Notes: generated by a model not told the origin, from the sequence alone. DNA of 64,000 nucleotides from Methylomonas sp. (GCA_026988155.1 JALSLW010000088.1:19556-83555), one strand, 5' to 3'; numbered from the stretch's first letter, positions 17,579 to 27,431 are shown. Numbers and translations: made by a program.

Positions 17579-18448
17579 TTAAAAATAATCATCAGCACTT
17601 TGCAATAGTTTTTTTGCCTGCTGCTTTGCCAATGTATTGCTCAGCGTATAGCCTTGCTGATCTGCTGGAGTGTTAATAACTGTATTTAACAGTGCATCAT
17701 GCAGCTTCCGATTAAACAGCATCCGCGCATAATGACGGGCATACAATAAGTGGACCATTAAATTCTTGTTATCCGATAGTTGCAGAGCTTTTTCAAAATT
17801 GTGTTTTGCTACCTCAGGCTTTCCACCCAAAGCTGGCGGTATTATGCTTTCCATTACCCCCATATACAGATAAGCTTCGCCATTTTTATAGTCATCTTTT
17901 AGACTAATCACGTAATTCATAATGTACTTGACTTGAGCCAGCTGCGCGACAGCATTCCAATCAGCCTTATTGGCCTGTACCCAGTTAGCCCAGCCTTTAC
18001 CTAAACCGTATAGACTATCCAGGTCAGCCAGATCTGACTGATTAACGATTTGGGTGAAATCATCATAATTCTTTTCGTTTAAGGCACAAAAATCCTGCTT
18101 GTGCAGACAGGCACTATGCAACGAAAGCTCAAATGCTTTTTGACTCAAGCGCTGTTTTCTTTCTGAATCTAGCTTGTCTGTTAAAGTACTGTATGAGGAA
18201 TACAGATTTGCCGTGCTCATCAATAAATCTTCATTATCTGGGTCACTGACTAATAGCGACTCCTGCAATAGCAAATATGCCGGAATGGCTTCTGTTACCA
18301 TCTGGGGGTCATTATGGTTTAACATGGCAGATTTTAAATTTCTGCCAAAATCTGCGGTGAAAGATGAAGTCAGATAGCTGCAGCTATTTAAAAAAAGGAA
18401 AAGGGAGATTAATACGCCCTTTCTAATCAGGGCATTTGGATCAAACAT
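17579..18448 (-). CDS. TRAP-associated TPR lipoprotein, TatT family
   Basis: 289 residues. The N-terminus LISLFLFLNSC is a lipoprotein signal with the acylated cysteine at about residue 23. The rest is helical with TPR-like pairs (LLLQESLLVSDPDNEDLLMSTANLY and later KHNFEKALQLSDNKNLMVHLLYARHYARMLF), which matches the TRAP transporter T-component (TatT) family. In Treponema pallidum the homologue trimerises and binds the DctP-type protein, probably feeding it ligand. It is the first gene of the four-gene unit, 45 bases before dctP. Confidence 0.85.
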   Translation of the reverse strand: MFDPNALIRKGVLISLFLFLNSCSYLTSSFTADFGRNLKSAMLNHNDPQMVTEAIPAYLLLQESLLVSDPDNEDLLMSTANLYSSYSTLTDKLDSERKQRLSQKAFELSLHSACLHKQDFCALNEKNYDDFTQIVNQSDLADLDSLYGLGKGWANWVQANKADWNAVAQLAQVKYIMNYVISLKDDYKNGEAYLYMGVMESIIPPALGGKPEVAKHNFEKALQLSDNKNLMVHLLYARHYARMLFNRKLHDALLNTVINTPADQQGYTLSNTLAKQQAKKLLQSADDYF

Positions 18449-18933
18449 AATTTATTAATGATTTTTTAATTTTTATGGGGGCTATCCTCATACCTTTGTG
18501 ATTTCCTAGGTTAAGGCCATTGTTCTGTATGCATTCCCATGTTTTGCATCACCGCCATTAAGTTAAGTAATGCAATGGTAGGCTGGGGCGGATCGAGAGA
18601 AAAGTCAATGCTTCTCTAGAATATGAATTCAATACGAATTCTATCATAACTATTTTCTCTTCATTTGTCTTAAGGAGCTAAGATTTAATAAATTACCGAA
18701 TTTGCTTGCCTTTTTCCTCTACAGAAGCACTAATAAAATCGTTGCGTACCTTGCTATGTGCCCATTTTATTAGCAGTCAAAATGCTTCGTCAAACTTTCG
18801 GAAGTTATTTAATCCTCACTCCTAAAAGTGGATCTATCAAGTTATAATTCAGAGTCACCTTAATTTTATTGTAGAATGACATCATTTTCATCAAAAAAAC
18901 CTCTTCTTAATTAAACTAATAGGCTAACAATAA
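18449..18933. other. Intergenic region between tatT and the BolA gene
   Basis: 485 bases between divergently transcribed genes. Most of it is the R2 repeat (18672-18835). The remaining flanks are AT-rich and presumably carry the two promoters; no clear consensus is visible. Confidence 0.5.
18672..18835 (+). repeat. Dispersed repeat R2, copy 1
   Basis: About 164 bp matching 55717-55876 in the same orientation. Shared blocks include aaggagcWaRgattta, cttgcctttWWcc, acagaagcac, taaaatcgttgcgta, ttgctatg and ttttattagcagtcaaa. The core has the inverted pair aataaaat/attttatt. Blocks are well conserved while joining segments vary, as in REP-like or MITE-like palindromic elements. No open frame. 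Confidence 0.75.
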
Positions 18934-19179
18934 ATGGAACTCACTTCTGATCTATCTTCTGAAATCAAAAAGCGCATCGAAGAATCTATTGAAAATTCAC
19001 AGGCTAAAGTTATTTGCGGTGGAAATAAACACTACTCTTTAACTGTCGTTTCTGATTCTTTTAACGGTTTAACGCAGGTAAAGCAGCATCAGCTAGTTTA
19101 CGCAGCTATTAAAGATTTAATGGCTGGCAATGATGCTCCAATCCATGCAATTGACCAAATGAATTTACAAACCAGTTAG
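18934..19179 (+). CDS. BolA family protein (IbaG-like)
   Basis: 81 residues, the size of short BolA proteins. The class II KH-like fold is indicated by HYSLTVVSDSFNGLTQVKQHQLVYAAIKDLM, where the conserved His in VKQHQLVY is the residue BolA proteins use with monothiol glutaredoxins to hold a [2Fe-2S] cluster. The closest pattern is E. coli IbaG (YrbA). It probably works in iron-sulfur cluster trafficking. No mlaBCD or murA neighbours are present here, unlike in E. coli. The R2 repeat ends about 100 bases upstream. Confidence 0.9.
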   Translation: MELTSDLSSEIKKRIEESIENSQAKVICGGNKHYSLTVVSDSFNGLTQVKQHQLVYAAIKDLMAGNDAPIHAIDQMNLQTS

Positions 19180-19328
19180 CACAATTCCTCAGAAAAACTT
19201 CTTTTTTGTTAGGAATAATTTTATTCTGTGATCGTAATCACGGCATGATGTTTTAAGTAATATTTTTTTATATCTAAAGCTACACTTTATCTGAAACTTT
19301 TAATTATTTTCAGCTTTAGGTATCTTTA

Positions 19329-20486
19329 ATGAGATTTTGTGTATTCAAAATCATTTTTTTAATCAGTGCTTCGTTATTTTTTTCTCGGGCAGTCTACGCT
19401 AAAGCATATGATTTTTCATTTAACCAAAAAGAATCTAAAGTAACTCAAAAGCCAAAAAAATTCAGCTCCGCTCCCACGCCTTCCTTTAATTCCTGGCGTG
19501 TTGGAATGCAGGCTTCCCTTCTACCTAACTTATTAGAAAGCAAGGGTGAACTTTTATATGGCAATATTGGCGAAAAAGACAACCTTAATTATTCTGACTG
19601 GAACAAATACTTACTAACACTGGAGGTAAGCGGAAAATGGAGTAATCTTGGTTATGGCTTTATTTTTTACTCTGTTGGCCAGCAGTATGAGGGGCTATTC
19701 AACTCAAAATACAGCAATAAAAAAGGCCGTGCAGGATATGATTCCTGGGTTTCGTTTAATTTTGACTCATTGCAAATTAAAGCAAAGTATTTAAAATCTT
19801 GGACTAAAGCCACCAATAAAATAAATCAAAGCCAAACTTTTGATAGCTGGTATGAAATAGAATCAAGCTATCCTTTGTCTTCAAGTCCTTTCACTGAAGT
19901 TTCCGTAACTTACGGCATAGGGAATAGGAGCCGCTTTGTCACCCCCCATTCTATCCAGACTTACCAGGGTTCAATAGACCTGTTTAAAGCAAAATTTCGC
20001 TTTGTTGCCGATTCTTTTAAATTCTCAACTGGGGTCAGGCAATCAGGGGCGAAAAATAGTATTGGCAATCACGACAGTTTTCAGCAAAATATGCTGTATT
20101 TCACTAGTACACTGTTTCCTCATCAGCCCCTTACACTCGTTTCATCATTTAACTATGGCATAGATAGTCGCTCAGGTACTTTTTACAAAAAAAAACTAAC
20201 TAAATTTAGTTCAACAATTGGACTATCCTATAAATCTGCGCAAATGCCTGTTAGCGTTAAACTCACTTCAAATTATAACAATTATCGCAGTGATAACAAC
20301 ACTACTCACAAAGATAAATTAAAATTTGGTGCCCTGCTAAACTGGCAATCAAAAGGTTCCTATACCGGTTTAAAAACAGACTGGACGGTAAAATTAAACT
20401 ATAGAAAAACCGTAGATCATATTAACCCAGGCCGCAGCTTTTCAGACCTGAGTTTTAATCTGCAATGGCAGTGGCCTATTTCATAG
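19329..20486 (+). CDS. Exported envelope protein, probable outer-membrane beta-barrel
   Basis: 385 residues with a signal peptide (about 1-24, cleaved after VYA). The mature part is rich in alternating hydrophobic/polar strands with aromatic residues (WSNLGYGFIFYSVG, SFNFDSLQIKAKYLKSW, FRFVADSFKFSTGVRQSG), and ends with a strand closing in Trp-Pro-Ile-Ser. This is the pattern of a beta-barrel of roughly 14-16 strands, but I do not recognise a named family. It is a single-gene unit with its own terminator. Confidence 0.7.
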   Translation: MRFCVFKIIFLISASLFFSRAVYAKAYDFSFNQKESKVTQKPKKFSSAPTPSFNSWRVGMQASLLPNLLESKGELLYGNIGEKDNLNYSDWNKYLLTLEVSGKWSNLGYGFIFYSVGQQYEGLFNSKYSNKKGRAGYDSWVSFNFDSLQIKAKYLKSWTKATNKINQSQTFDSWYEIESSYPLSSSPFTEVSVTYGIGNRSRFVTPHSIQTYQGSIDLFKAKFRFVADSFKFSTGVRQSGAKNSIGNHDSFQQNMLYFTSTLFPHQPLTLVSSFNYGIDSRSGTFYKKKLTKFSSTIGLSYKSAQMPVSVKLTSNYNNYRSDNNTTHKDKLKFGALLNWQSKGSYTGLKTDWTVKLNYRKTVDHINPGRSFSDLSFNLQWQWPIS

Positions 20487-20502
20487 AATAATCTTGCATA
20501 TA

Positions 20503-20541
20503 GGGGCAATCTCTTGTGATTGCCCCGCATAATAATGCTTT
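20503..20541 (+). terminator. Rho-independent terminator
   Basis: A perfect 9-bp stem ggggcaatc (20503-20511)/gattgcccc (20518-20526) with a 6-base loop. A T7 run follows about 15 bases later (20539-20545 region). It ends the barrel-protein gene. A C6T5 tract lies just beyond (20557-20567). Confidence 0.75.
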
Positions 20542-20623
20542 TTTTATAAAATATCACCCCCCTTTTTAAAGAGAGAGGGAGAACTAGAACAGAATGTTTA
20601 AATGGTTTAGTAACAGCACCGCA

Positions 20624-21811
20624 TCATCTCGGAATAAGCCGAAACAGGAACTGATATTTTACCATTGCCCAGATGAGAAGAATGGTGGATGCATGAATTG
20701 CCGTATTAATCAAAAAGCTGTGATAGCCCCCTAATGGCGTATTGCTAAACAAGATAATAAAATAAACATGCAGAATAAATACATAAAGAGATGCCTGCCC
20801 TAACGGTATTAGCAGCCAGCCCAGCAATTTGTTTATCGGCACCCAGTAATGTGTCAATGCATAATAAAACACAATAAATAAAGAAATATTGTTGGCGACT
20901 CTTCCCAGTCCTAATGTCGACTTTTGAAACCAGCCCATATATATTTGATGATAAATTGCACCGTCAAGACCTGCTAAATCACGCAAAGGCCAGAACACTG
21001 CATTAGGATTATTCAATGCGAGGGTTAAAAAAGCTAAAGAAAAACTAGTCGCAGCAATAATAAGCGCTTTATTTTTACCCCTAGTAATATAGCCAAGCAC
21101 TGTTTCTTGATGGTATCCGCTACACATTCCAATAATAAACAGCAATTGCCAGGTGAGTGTTGGAAACCCCCATTCAAATCGAGCACCTGTTATCCTAAAG
21201 TGATAGTTATTATTTACCCAAAATAGCAGGCAGCTGACCGCAATCAGCCATACTGTTTTTTTTCGGTATAGACAATAGAGAATAAATGGCGCAACAGCAA
21301 TCAGCCCAACATATAGCCCAATAACCTGAAACTGGTGAGGTCCAATTCTTAGCAGCAGTGCCTGTTTAACAATATCAGGCCAAGATGTATTGTTTGGGGG
21401 GTAAAGAGGAAATACTTTATTTTGTTCAGTAATAGGCACCCAATTAATCACTTCAAAAACATCAACAAAAGGCAATAGCCCCAATAAGGCAATACTTATG
21501 ATTACAAAAAGATTAACTCTATATAATTGAAAAGAGCGCTTCCAAAGCTTGATTGCTGAGCTTTTAAAACCATCTCGAACGATGCGTTTTTTATAAACGA
21601 TACCTAAAACCACACCCGAAAGAAAAACAAAACCTTCGGCACTGGACACCAACCCAATTCTTTCCCAGACAAACAGACTGAAAAACGAGTAATACTCCAT
21701 ATGGACAGTAATAACAACTAGCATTATTAGCCCTCGAAGAAAGTCTAAGCGTAAATCTCGGCCGGCCTTATTGGGATAAGCAAATTTTCCTGCACTTTCT
21801 TTATCAGTCAA
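20624..21811 (-). CDS. opgC: OpgC-like inner-membrane acyltransferase
   Basis: 395 residues and about 10 membrane helices. The start, GRDLRLDFLRGLIMLVVITVHMEYYSFFS, is the OpgC/acyltransferase-3-type signature, with RLDFLRG and a histidine in the first helix; SAEGFVFLSGVVLGIVYKKR follows as in OpgC. OpgC proteins add succinyl groups to osmoregulated periplasmic glucans. Its start overlaps the end of the glucan synthase gene by 4 bases, so the two are coupled and probably act on the same glucan. The acyl group transferred here is unknown. Confidence 0.85.
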   Translation of the reverse strand: MTDKESAGKFAYPNKAGRDLRLDFLRGLIMLVVITVHMEYYSFFSLFVWERIGLVSSAEGFVFLSGVVLGIVYKKRIVRDGFKSSAIKLWKRSFQLYRVNLFVIISIALLGLLPFVDVFEVINWVPITEQNKVFPLYPPNNTSWPDIVKQALLLRIGPHQFQVIGLYVGLIAVAPFILYCLYRKKTVWLIAVSCLLFWVNNNYHFRITGARFEWGFPTLTWQLLFIIGMCSGYHQETVLGYITRGKNKALIIAATSFSLAFLTLALNNPNAVFWPLRDLAGLDGAIYHQIYMGWFQKSTLGLGRVANNISLFIVFYYALTHYWVPINKLLGWLLIPLGQASLYVFILHVYFIILFSNTPLGGYHSFLINTAIHASTILLIWAMVKYQFLFRLIPR

Positions 21812-24456
21812 GGCTGTACATTTTTCTGTTTTAATTGCTGCTTTTTTTCTTTTGATACTGTTTTAGGTACCAGTAAAGACAGCCCTAAATTAGGCGATAC
21901 ATTAACTAAAAGTAAAAACAGCGATGCAACATAAGGCATTGACTGTACCAATAATACCCCAACCCATAATTGACCGTTAAGATTATTAAAGTGCTCAAGC
22001 GACATCATGGCATAGGCTGCAGACCATAATAAAATTAAAAAGATTAATTCTTGGTGAATGGTAACCAATCCAGCCAAAAAAGGTCTTTCTTTTTCAAATT
22101 TTGGTGTACGTGCAAAAGGCCGCCCGGAGGTAAAGAGGCCTTGCCAAACCCCTTTTGCAACGGTGTGCGTAAGCGCTAAACCTGCAATAGCAGCACCTAC
22201 AGTCTGAATCACTGAACAGCCGACCCGTGCCTGATACAGCCAAATAGTACGCATAATCTTAAATCCAAACAGGCCTATCGTTGGTAAAATAAAGGCATTA
22301 ACCGGAAGTTCTCCATGTAGTGGGTCAATCAATATTTGAGCGGTTAAAAATAGGCTGGCAAAGGTAAATAATAGAGATAAGGCATCTGAAAACCAGGGTA
22401 GCCAGCCTGCAACAAAATAATATCTTTGAGCCGGCGTTAAATCTGTTTTCTTACCCAGCAATAAAGCCCGCCAATGACGTTTTAAGATTTGCATTGCACC
22501 ATAAACCCAGCGATGACGCTGAATCATATAACCTGATAGAGTATCTGGCGTAACCCCTTTCCCAAACGAATCTTTTACATATACTGAATCATAGCCGGCA
22601 CGATATAAACGCAGCCCAAGCTCACTGTCCTCACAGATGCACCATTCACCCCACTTCCCAACAGCTTCCAGGGCTGATTTTCTGATTAAAGTCATGGTTC
22701 CATGCTGAATAATGGCATTCGATTCATTGCGCTGTACCATGCCAATCTTAAAAAAACCGGCATATTCCCAATGACAGAATGCTTTAAAGCCATTTTCTTT
22801 CCAATCCCAATAATCTTGCGGTGCCTGTACAAAACCGACATCCGGCTTTGCAAAATAAGGAATCAGGCTTTTAAGCCAATGCGGTTCAACAATGTAATCA
22901 CTGTCAATAACAGCAATTATTTCTGCATCTTCAGCTGTTTGCTCAAGAGCATAGTTGATTGCACCAGCCTTATAGCCCGGCCAATTTTCAAGGTGGAAAA
23001 AACGAAACCTTTCCCCAAGCCGTTTGCATTCCTCTTCAACTGGCTCCCAAACGGCAGGGTCTTTGGTATTATTGTCAATCACCAAAACTTCAAGATTGGG
23101 ATAATCTAGAGTAACTAAAGCTGCCAGCGTTTTTTTAACCATCTCTGCCGGTTCATTATGAATAGGAACATGCAAAGACACTTTAGGATAATTGAAATCC
23201 TCAGGGACAGATAACGCCTGAAAACTTCTTTTGCCTTTTCGAGTCCACAGCACTTCAGAAATTTCCAGACTTTCTACCAGCAGTACAATAACAGCCATCG
23301 CCTGCATCGCTAATAATATTCCCCAGAGTATAAAACTAAACGTTGTCTGGTACTGGCTGGCACCAATAGATGCAGTCCATGCAATGGTAGATGCTGATAA
23401 ATTGGCAATAAAGCCAAAAAATATCTTACCTGACAGTTTCATCTGGCTTCTGGTAAAAAGAAACACAGTCATTAGCAACATGCTTAAAATGGCCGCCCCT
23501 AATGCCCAGTCTTTCCAGTTAGGCAAATCCAGCACATCGCCATACATAGAAAACTTAGGCTCCCTGTTAGCATTAAACAGCCCCCAGTAGGCGCCTGCCG
23601 ACCCCTCCAGAACCTGCTTCCAGGGCTGATCAAATGCTTCAACTATATAATATGTTACACCCAGCTGTTTAGCCCGATTCAAAAAATCACGAGTAAATTT
23701 AGCCTGATTTGCCAGACTCGCTTCTGCCTGGCCTTTAGGCTGACCATCTGAAGGCCAGCCAGTTTCTGTGATGACAATGGGTTTTCCGGGAAATGCTTCA
23801 CGCAATTCATTATAGCGATCAAAAACATAGTCTACTGCCTCCTCAGCTGGAATGCCCTCCCAATAAGGTAAGATATGAGCGGCTATAAAATCTACTTCAT
23901 CAGCAAGTTCAGGGTACTTTAACCAAATATCCCATGTTTCGGAGGTGCTAACAGGTCTCCAGGTCTTTTCGCGAACTTCCCTCAGGTAAGAAATAAGCTG
24001 TTCAACAGTCACTTCTTCACGCATAATTGATTCATTGCCAACGATAGTACGGACAATATTTTGATAATTGATACGGCTAAGATATATCAGTGTATCTATT
24101 TCCCGCTCAGTTGCTTCAGGATCACTGTTAACCCATGCACCTAATGTCACATTAAGACTATGCTTTGCTGCCAGCTCAGGCACACGATCAAATCCATTCA
24201 ATACACTGTAGGTACGAACCGCATGAACTTTCCCTTCCAATAAGGCAAGATCCTGACTTATTTCCTCTTTAGTAGGGAACAGGCCCTGCTCCGGGTTATC
24301 ATCACGTCTGGCAGGGTTGAAGGATACTCCCATCATCATGCCCTGCCATGACTGAACTTCATCGGGCTGGTTCATATAGGCCCAGAAAAAGAAGTTGGCA
24401 GACACTATTAAAGCAAGGGTGACTAAAGAAACAGTTATCCTTTTTACTTTTTTCAT
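21808..24456 (-). CDS. GH17-GT2 membrane beta-glucan synthase
   Basis: 882 residues. After an N-terminal helix (about 8-27) comes a periplasmic GH17-like domain (about 38-310): GVSFNPAR, acid/base Glu142 in VGNES, and nucleophile Glu231 in ITETGWPSDG. Two helices (about 318-335, 345-400) lead to a GT2 synthase core with VPIHNEP (about 430), DxD Asp518/Asp520, ED at 609-610 and QRHRW (646-650), then more helices. This layout is like NdvB-type beta-(1,3)/(1,6)-glucan synthases, where the GH17-like part branches or cyclises the chain. With the coupled OpgC-like gene it predicts a substituted osmoregulated periplasmic glucan. Confidence 0.85.
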   Translation of the reverse strand: MKKVKRITVSLVTLALIVSANFFFWAYMNQPDEVQSWQGMMMGVSFNPARRDDNPEQGLFPTKEEISQDLALLEGKVHAVRTYSVLNGFDRVPELAAKHSLNVTLGAWVNSDPEATEREIDTLIYLSRINYQNIVRTIVGNESIMREEVTVEQLISYLREVREKTWRPVSTSETWDIWLKYPELADEVDFIAAHILPYWEGIPAEEAVDYVFDRYNELREAFPGKPIVITETGWPSDGQPKGQAEASLANQAKFTRDFLNRAKQLGVTYYIVEAFDQPWKQVLEGSAGAYWGLFNANREPKFSMYGDVLDLPNWKDWALGAAILSMLLMTVFLFTRSQMKLSGKIFFGFIANLSASTIAWTASIGASQYQTTFSFILWGILLAMQAMAVIVLLVESLEISEVLWTRKGKRSFQALSVPEDFNYPKVSLHVPIHNEPAEMVKKTLAALVTLDYPNLEVLVIDNNTKDPAVWEPVEEECKRLGERFRFFHLENWPGYKAGAINYALEQTAEDAEIIAVIDSDYIVEPHWLKSLIPYFAKPDVGFVQAPQDYWDWKENGFKAFCHWEYAGFFKIGMVQRNESNAIIQHGTMTLIRKSALEAVGKWGEWCICEDSELGLRLYRAGYDSVYVKDSFGKGVTPDTLSGYMIQRHRWVYGAMQILKRHWRALLLGKKTDLTPAQRYYFVAGWLPWFSDALSLLFTFASLFLTAQILIDPLHGELPVNAFILPTIGLFGFKIMRTIWLYQARVGCSVIQTVGAAIAGLALTHTVAKGVWQGLFTSGRPFARTPKFEKERPFLAGLVTIHQELIFLILLWSAAYAMMSLEHFNNLNGQLWVGVLLVQSMPYVASLFLLLVNVSPNLGLSLLVPKTVSKEKKQQLKQKNVQP

Positions 24457-25027
24457 TTATTAAGGGCTCCTATGTCTGCCAATGTTGCTCAAAGTATAAA
24501 ATTTCATCTTGCTTAACAGCAAAACCTAATACATTCCGCATACATCTAGCAAAAAACGCGCCGTTATTTATGGCGTTTGAAACTATAATATTAACACCTA
24601 AGCCCATGCCAACTCAATTTCGTGATGCATTTCACAAAACAACCTCAACTTTAGTCTATACTTAATATCCCTCGATTTTTCATTTATGCCAATCTGTCGC
24701 AATATAGCAACAGCACATTTATGCTAATGATATCAGCGTTTAATTCAGACTCTTGCTCCCAATAAAAACTCTTCAATTGCAAAACGTCACTTTATAGAGA
24801 CAGGCTAATAAACAATAAAAATAGGGAGTATATTGACTTTGACTTTCTGTGGCAGCGACTTTAGGAGCGAGGATAAATGATTCAATCGTAGCTAACCCAC
24901 CTATTTTAAAACTCAGCAAGACAGCCCATTGGTAAAAAATGATAAGTACAAATCCGTGGCCGCAACAGGGCAAAGTATAAATATTACTGATAAATGTCTA
25001 GACGTTGAAAAATAGAATGTAACTCTA
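24457..25027. other. Intergenic region
   Basis: 571 bases with no supported gene. A 66-codon minus-strand frame (24773-24973) is low-complexity and has no ribosome site. The end nearest 24456 should hold the promoter of the glucan synthase unit. I see no repeat shared with the rest of the window. Confidence 0.5.
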
Positions 25028-26248
25028 TTAAACCCGCTTGAATATAAGCGAGGTATTAATCCCCCCAAAAGCAAAGTTATTGCTCATGACATAGCGGCAA
25101 TCCAGTGGCCTAACTTCATCTTTTATATAATCAAGGTCTGCACATTGCGGGTCGGCATTATCTAGATTGGCCGTTGGGTGAAACCAGTTTTCATTCATCA
25201 TGTTTATTGCGGCCCAGGCTTCGATTGCTCCACAGGCACCTAACGTATGCCCTGTATAGCTTTTCATTGAACTAATCGGTGTTCTGTTGCCAAAAATTGC
25301 TAATGTAGCATAGCTCTCTGCAATATCGCCACGGTCTGTTGATGTCCCATGTGCACTTATGTAACCGATTGCTTCCGCATCTAACTTTGCATCCTGCATG
25401 GCCAATTTCATAGCGACTTGCATGCTATCGCTATCTGGCTGCGTGATATGCAAGCCATCTGAATTTGTACCAAACCCTATTATTTCTGCATAAATATGGG
25501 CTCCTCGGTCTAGCGCATGCTCTCTCTCTTCCAGAATAAAAGAGCTTCCGCCCTCGCCAATAACCAAGCCATCACGGTCCTTATCGAAAGGGCGAGGTGT
25601 TTTTTCAGGCTCATCATTGCGGACACTGGTAGCAAACAAGGTGTCAAAAACCGCAGCCTGAGAAGCGGAAAGCTCATCACTGCCACCGGCAATCATCAGC
25701 GTCTGTATGCCATATTTAATGGTTTCATAGGCATAGCCTATACCCTGACTGCTAGAAGTACAGGCGCTGGAGGTAGGAATAATCCTTCCATTAATGCCAA
25801 AATGCAGCCCAATATTGACTGGACAGGTATGTCCCATCATACGGATATATGAAGTTGCATTTAAACTGCCTTTATCATGATTTAACAGCATCTTAGTAAA
25901 ATCGATCAGCCCGTCAAAACTGCCAGAAGAACTGCCGTAGGCAACACCCATTTGACCGCTTTTTAGACAGGCATCATTCAGTAACCCTGCATCAATCAAA
26001 GCCAACTCGGTCGCATAGACTGCCATCATGGCCACTCTGCCCATTCCCCTAACCTGCTTGCGTGTGTAATGTGCAGGTCTGGAAAAATCAACGGGAGCCG
26101 CTAAACGTGTATTTAAACCTTCGTATTTATCCCAGCCATCCATTCTTTGAATACCCGTCTGGTGTTTTTTTAAATTTTCAGCAACCGTCCCCCAATCATT
26201 GCCTATGGGTGTCAGAGCGGCCATGCCGGTAATGACTACACGTTTCAT
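25028..26248 (-). CDS. Beta-ketoacyl-ACP synthase (ApeR/FabF-like)
   Basis: 406 residues from the ATG that overlaps the fabG-like stop by one base (TGATG); a GTG two codons earlier is also possible. The thiolase-fold catalytic triad is complete: Cys163 (SSACTSSSQG), His300 (SAHGTSTDRGD) and His334 (YTGHTLGACGA). It condenses malonyl-ACP with a growing acyl-ACP. It is the last gene of a five-gene unit whose order KS-DH-KR-KS matches the apeO-P-Q-R block of aryl polyene clusters. Confidence 0.92.
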   Translation of the reverse strand: MKRVVITGMAALTPIGNDWGTVAENLKKHQTGIQRMDGWDKYEGLNTRLAAPVDFSRPAHYTRKQVRGMGRVAMMAVYATELALIDAGLLNDACLKSGQMGVAYGSSSGSFDGLIDFTKMLLNHDKGSLNATSYIRMMGHTCPVNIGLHFGINGRIIPTSSACTSSSQGIGYAYETIKYGIQTLMIAGGSDELSASQAAVFDTLFATSVRNDEPEKTPRPFDKDRDGLVIGEGGSSFILEEREHALDRGAHIYAEIIGFGTNSDGLHITQPDSDSMQVAMKLAMQDAKLDAEAIGYISAHGTSTDRGDIAESYATLAIFGNRTPISSMKSYTGHTLGACGAIEAWAAINMMNENWFHPTANLDNADPQCADLDYIKDEVRPLDCRYVMSNNFAFGGINTSLIFKRV

Positions 26249-26979
26249 CAACACAGTCCCCCATTAACGGAAATAACCTGACGGGTAATATAGCCTGCAT
26301 CTTCAGACAATAAAAAAGCGACTGTAGCGGCCACTTCTTTCGCTTCTCCTACCCTTCTTAATGGAATCATTTTTTTAATGTCTTCTACTGGCAATTCATC
26401 CAGCATTTCTGTCTCTATAAGTCCCGGTGCCACACAGTTTACTGTGATTTTACGTTTAGCCAGTTCTAAAGCCAATGCCTTTGTTGCGCCAATAATGCCA
26501 GCTTTAGCCGCACTGTAATTAACCTGCCCTCGGTTGCCAATCAAGCCAGAAACTGATGAAAGAGTAATGATGCGTCCCGGTTTACGCTGTCTAACCATAG
26601 GCATCACCAAGGGGAATAGAACATTGTAAAACCCATCCAAGTTAGTATGGACAACTGAATCCCATTGTTCTCCCGTCAATGCAGGAAAGGCATTATCAGC
26701 AGAAATGCCTGCATTGCAGACTACGCCATAATAGACACCGTTTTGCTCTATATCCTGATTTAGCTGTTCTGCACATTGCTGTCTATCTGATAAATCAAAT
26801 TGCAACACGCGGGCGAGCCGCCCCTGCCCCATCCCTGTAATTTGACTGGCGACAGCATCGGCTTCTGTCCGTCGGCTACGGCAATGAATCACTAAGTCAT
26901 AGCCTTGCTCTGCCAGATATAATGCGATGGCTTTTCCGATTCCTCTGCTAGAACCTGTGACCAGTACTGATTTACTCAT
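26248..26979 (-). CDS. 3-oxoacyl-ACP reductase (ApeQ/FabG-like)
   Basis: 243 residues, a classical short-chain dehydrogenase. The cofactor loop is TGSSRGIG (8-15), the structural NAG is at 89-91, and the catalytic Ser142, Tyr155 and Lys159 (YSAAK) are all present. It reduces beta-ketoacyl-ACP with NADPH. It lies 2 bases after the dehydratase stop and shares its stop with the following KS start. The EETEML-like loop (GLIETEMLDEL) and C-terminal GYITRQVISVNGGL fit FabG-type enzymes. Confidence 0.95.
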   Translation of the reverse strand: MSKSVLVTGSSRGIGKAIALYLAEQGYDLVIHCRSRRTEADAVASQITGMGQGRLARVLQFDLSDRQQCAEQLNQDIEQNGVYYGVVCNAGISADNAFPALTGEQWDSVVHTNLDGFYNVLFPLVMPMVRQRKPGRIITLSSVSGLIGNRGQVNYSAAKAGIIGATKALALELAKRKITVNCVAPGLIETEMLDELPVEDIKKMIPLRRVGEAKEVAATVAFLLSEDAGYITRQVISVNGGLC

Positions 26980-26981
26980 AA

Positions 26982-27431
26982 TTAATCTCTAACTCCAGCA
27001 ACGACCCTATTGATCGCTTCATCAGGCTGATAGACATTGACTTTAGCTGAAATATCAATGCCCTCACCCATAATTTGACAATTAAATACAGCCAAGCCCT
27101 GATCTTCCATGAACCGCTTTACTGTGATGGTTAAGCGGTCACCCACTTTAAAATAAGCAATATTGCTGGCATATCTGCGCGTTCCCAACAAAAAACCCAA
27201 TTGAATAGGCTTGCCTGCCAGCAGACACATCATACCGCCATGTGCCGCCACAGTTTGCGCCATATACTCTATGCCCAGCCATGCGGGGACCGTATCCCCG
27301 CTATTAAACAGTCCATCATTCCGCACCATGGTTTCGGCAATCAACGACTCCTGATCATACTCTACAACACGATCAAGCAGCAGCATGACACCACTATGAG
27401 GCAGCATTTCCTCTACTTTTCTATCACTCAT
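26982..27431 (-). CDS. Hotdog-fold 3-hydroxyacyl-ACP dehydratase (ApeP-like)
   Basis: 149 residues. The fold signature of the ApeP/FabZ-related group is visible: MLPHSGVMLLLDRVVEYD with His12, then WLGIEYMAQTVAAHGG carrying the second catalytic acidic residue on the central helix. In aryl polyene systems this subunit dehydrates hydroxyacyl chains to give conjugated double bonds. The start overlaps the upstream KS gene by 4 bases. Confidence 0.88.
   Translation of the reverse strand: MSDRKVEEMLPHSGVMLLLDRVVEYDQESLIAETMVRNDGLFNSGDTVPAWLGIEYMAQTVAAHGGMMCLLAGKPIQLGFLLGTRRYASNIAYFKVGDRLTITVKRFMEDQGLAVFNCQIMGEGIDISAKVNVYQPDEAINRVVAGVRD

Noticed and set aside
24773..24973. 66-codon minus-strand frame
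   Set aside because: No ribosome site, no similarity recognised, and only partly hydrophobic composition.
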